The translations under genes were made by a program, and so were the position numbers. Below, one piece after another: positions 19,514 to 19,853 of a stretch of 19,853 bases of DNA. Origin of the DNA: an uncultured Oscillibacter sp. (GTDB lineage: Bacteria > Bacillota_A > Clostridia > Oscillospirales > Oscillospiraceae). The notes beneath the pieces were generated by a model. The model saw only the letters and a list, made by a program, of their open reading frames with translations. It was not told the DNA's origin and did no database searches. The stretch's first letter is position 1. The number at the start of each line of letters is the position of its first letter. The stretch spans positions 1 to 19,853 of the forward strand of contig CABQCB010000004.1 of the NCBI GenBank assembly GCA_902462475.1, given 5' to 3'.

Positions 19514-19853
19514 TCAGTTCATTTCTTCCGTTCTGGAGATCCGGGCGCCCAGCGCCGTCAGATCCCGGACGATATCTTCATAGCCTCTGTCAATGTGTCC
19601 TGTTTCAAAAAGGCGCGTCTGCCCCTCCGCTGCCAGAGCGGCCACGCAGAGAGCCGCACCGCCCCGCAGGTCCGTGCAGCGCACAGCGGCGCCGCTCAGG
19701 TGCTCCACCCCCGTGACCACCGCCGTCCGGCCGGACACCCGGATGTCCGCCCCCATGCGGACCAGCTCATCCACATGGCGGTAACGGTTTTCAAAGATGT
19801 TCTCCTCAAAGACCGTGGTGCCTGTGGACCGCACCAGCGCGGCCATCAAGATG
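19514..19853 (-). CDS. murA: UDP-N-acetylglucosamine 1-carboxyvinyltransferase MurA, C-terminal part
   Basis: Only the last 113 codons or so are inside the window; the frame is open through the edge, so the ATG at 19844-19846 is internal. MurA adds enolpyruvate from PEP to UDP-GlcNAc, the first committed step of peptidoglycan synthesis. The segment matches the EPSP-synthase-like C-terminal domain: MAALVRSTGTTVFEENIFENRYRH, ELVRMGADI, DLRGGAALCVAALAAEG (the conserved D-L-R motif) and HIDRGYEDI near the end. The catalytic Cys loop lies outside the window. It is upstream of divIB in the same transcript, a common clostridial division-wall cluster order. Confidence 0.95.
   Translation of the reverse strand, partial: ILMAALVRSTGTTVFEENIFENRYRHVDELVRMGADIRVSGRTAVVTGVEHLSGAAVRCTDLRGGAALCVAALAAEGQTRLFETGHIDRGYEDIVRDLTALGARISRTEEMN

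Noticed and set aside
1..19853. CRISPR array, transposon, integrase, toxin-antitoxin or phage-defence genes
   Set aside because: No tandem repeat-spacer pattern, no transposase or recombinase motif and no matching domain was seen; apart from the spoIVB 3'-end repeat the region looks like stable core chromosome.

Overview
The window comes from the chromosome of a GC-rich, endospore-forming Firmicute, most likely a gut clostridium of the Oscillospiraceae (Flavonifractor/Intestinimonas-like). Spo0A, SpoIVB, SpmA/SpmB, CwlJ/GerQ and an AbrB-family regulator sit beside FtsZ, DivIB and MurA. Most intergenic gaps hold near-consensus sigma-A promoters and compact bidirectional terminators. The taxonomic placement is inferred from gene content and protein sequence; no search was run. 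No tRNA, rRNA, CRISPR array, insertion sequence, integrase or phage gene was seen, and no gene-free stretch exceeds 300 bases.

Layout. 1-72: the 3' end of a 4Fe-4S protein. 187-1760: two translationally coupled RNA methyltransferases (TrmN6-like, RsmI), facing an AbrB-like regulator at 1817-2059; this resembles the yabB-yabC-abrB region of Bacillus. 2203-3302: spmA-spmB. 3339-6727 (minus): an overlapping operon of a helix-hairpin-helix ComEA-like protein, an OmpR-type response regulator, a histidine kinase and a membrane-anchored double-GerMN protein. 6843-8213: a D,D-carboxypeptidase gene cut by one in-frame amber codon. 8263-8775: a small nitroreductase. 8850-9849 (minus): cwlJ-gerQ, the spore cortex-lytic enzyme and its coat partner. 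9934-11076: a GT4 glycosyltransferase. 11208-11468: a TSCPD-domain protein. 11620-13358: a PadR regulator coupled to a DUF2812 membrane protein, under a promoter flanked by a perfect 13-bp inverted repeat. 13412-14182 (minus): spo0A. 14436-15005: a Nudix hydrolase. 15011-15487 and 15654-16085 (minus): two membrane-associated proteins of unknown function. 16205-17242 (minus): spoIVB. 17430-18557 (minus): ftsZ. 18742-19853 (minus): divIB/ftsQ and the 3' part of murA.

The recurring theme is cell envelope and sporulation: peptidoglycan precursor synthesis (MurA), division (DivIB, FtsZ), spore cortex maturation (SpmAB, the DacF-like protein), the sporulation decision (Spo0A), sigma-K checkpoint signalling (SpoIVB) and germination (CwlJ, GerQ).

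I found no clear new multi-gene system. The most unusual observations are: (1) the amber-interrupted dacF-like gene, otherwise intact; (2) a 42-bp near-copy of the spoIVB 3' end, stop codon included, 631 bp away on the far side of a small gene that carries its own strong promoter, as if a cassette had inserted at the end of spoIVB and rebuilt it; (3) a two-component system coupled to a GerMN protein, recalling actinobacterial MtrAB-LpqB; (4) the PadR operator geometry; (5) a terminator-like hairpin directly ahead of spoIVB.
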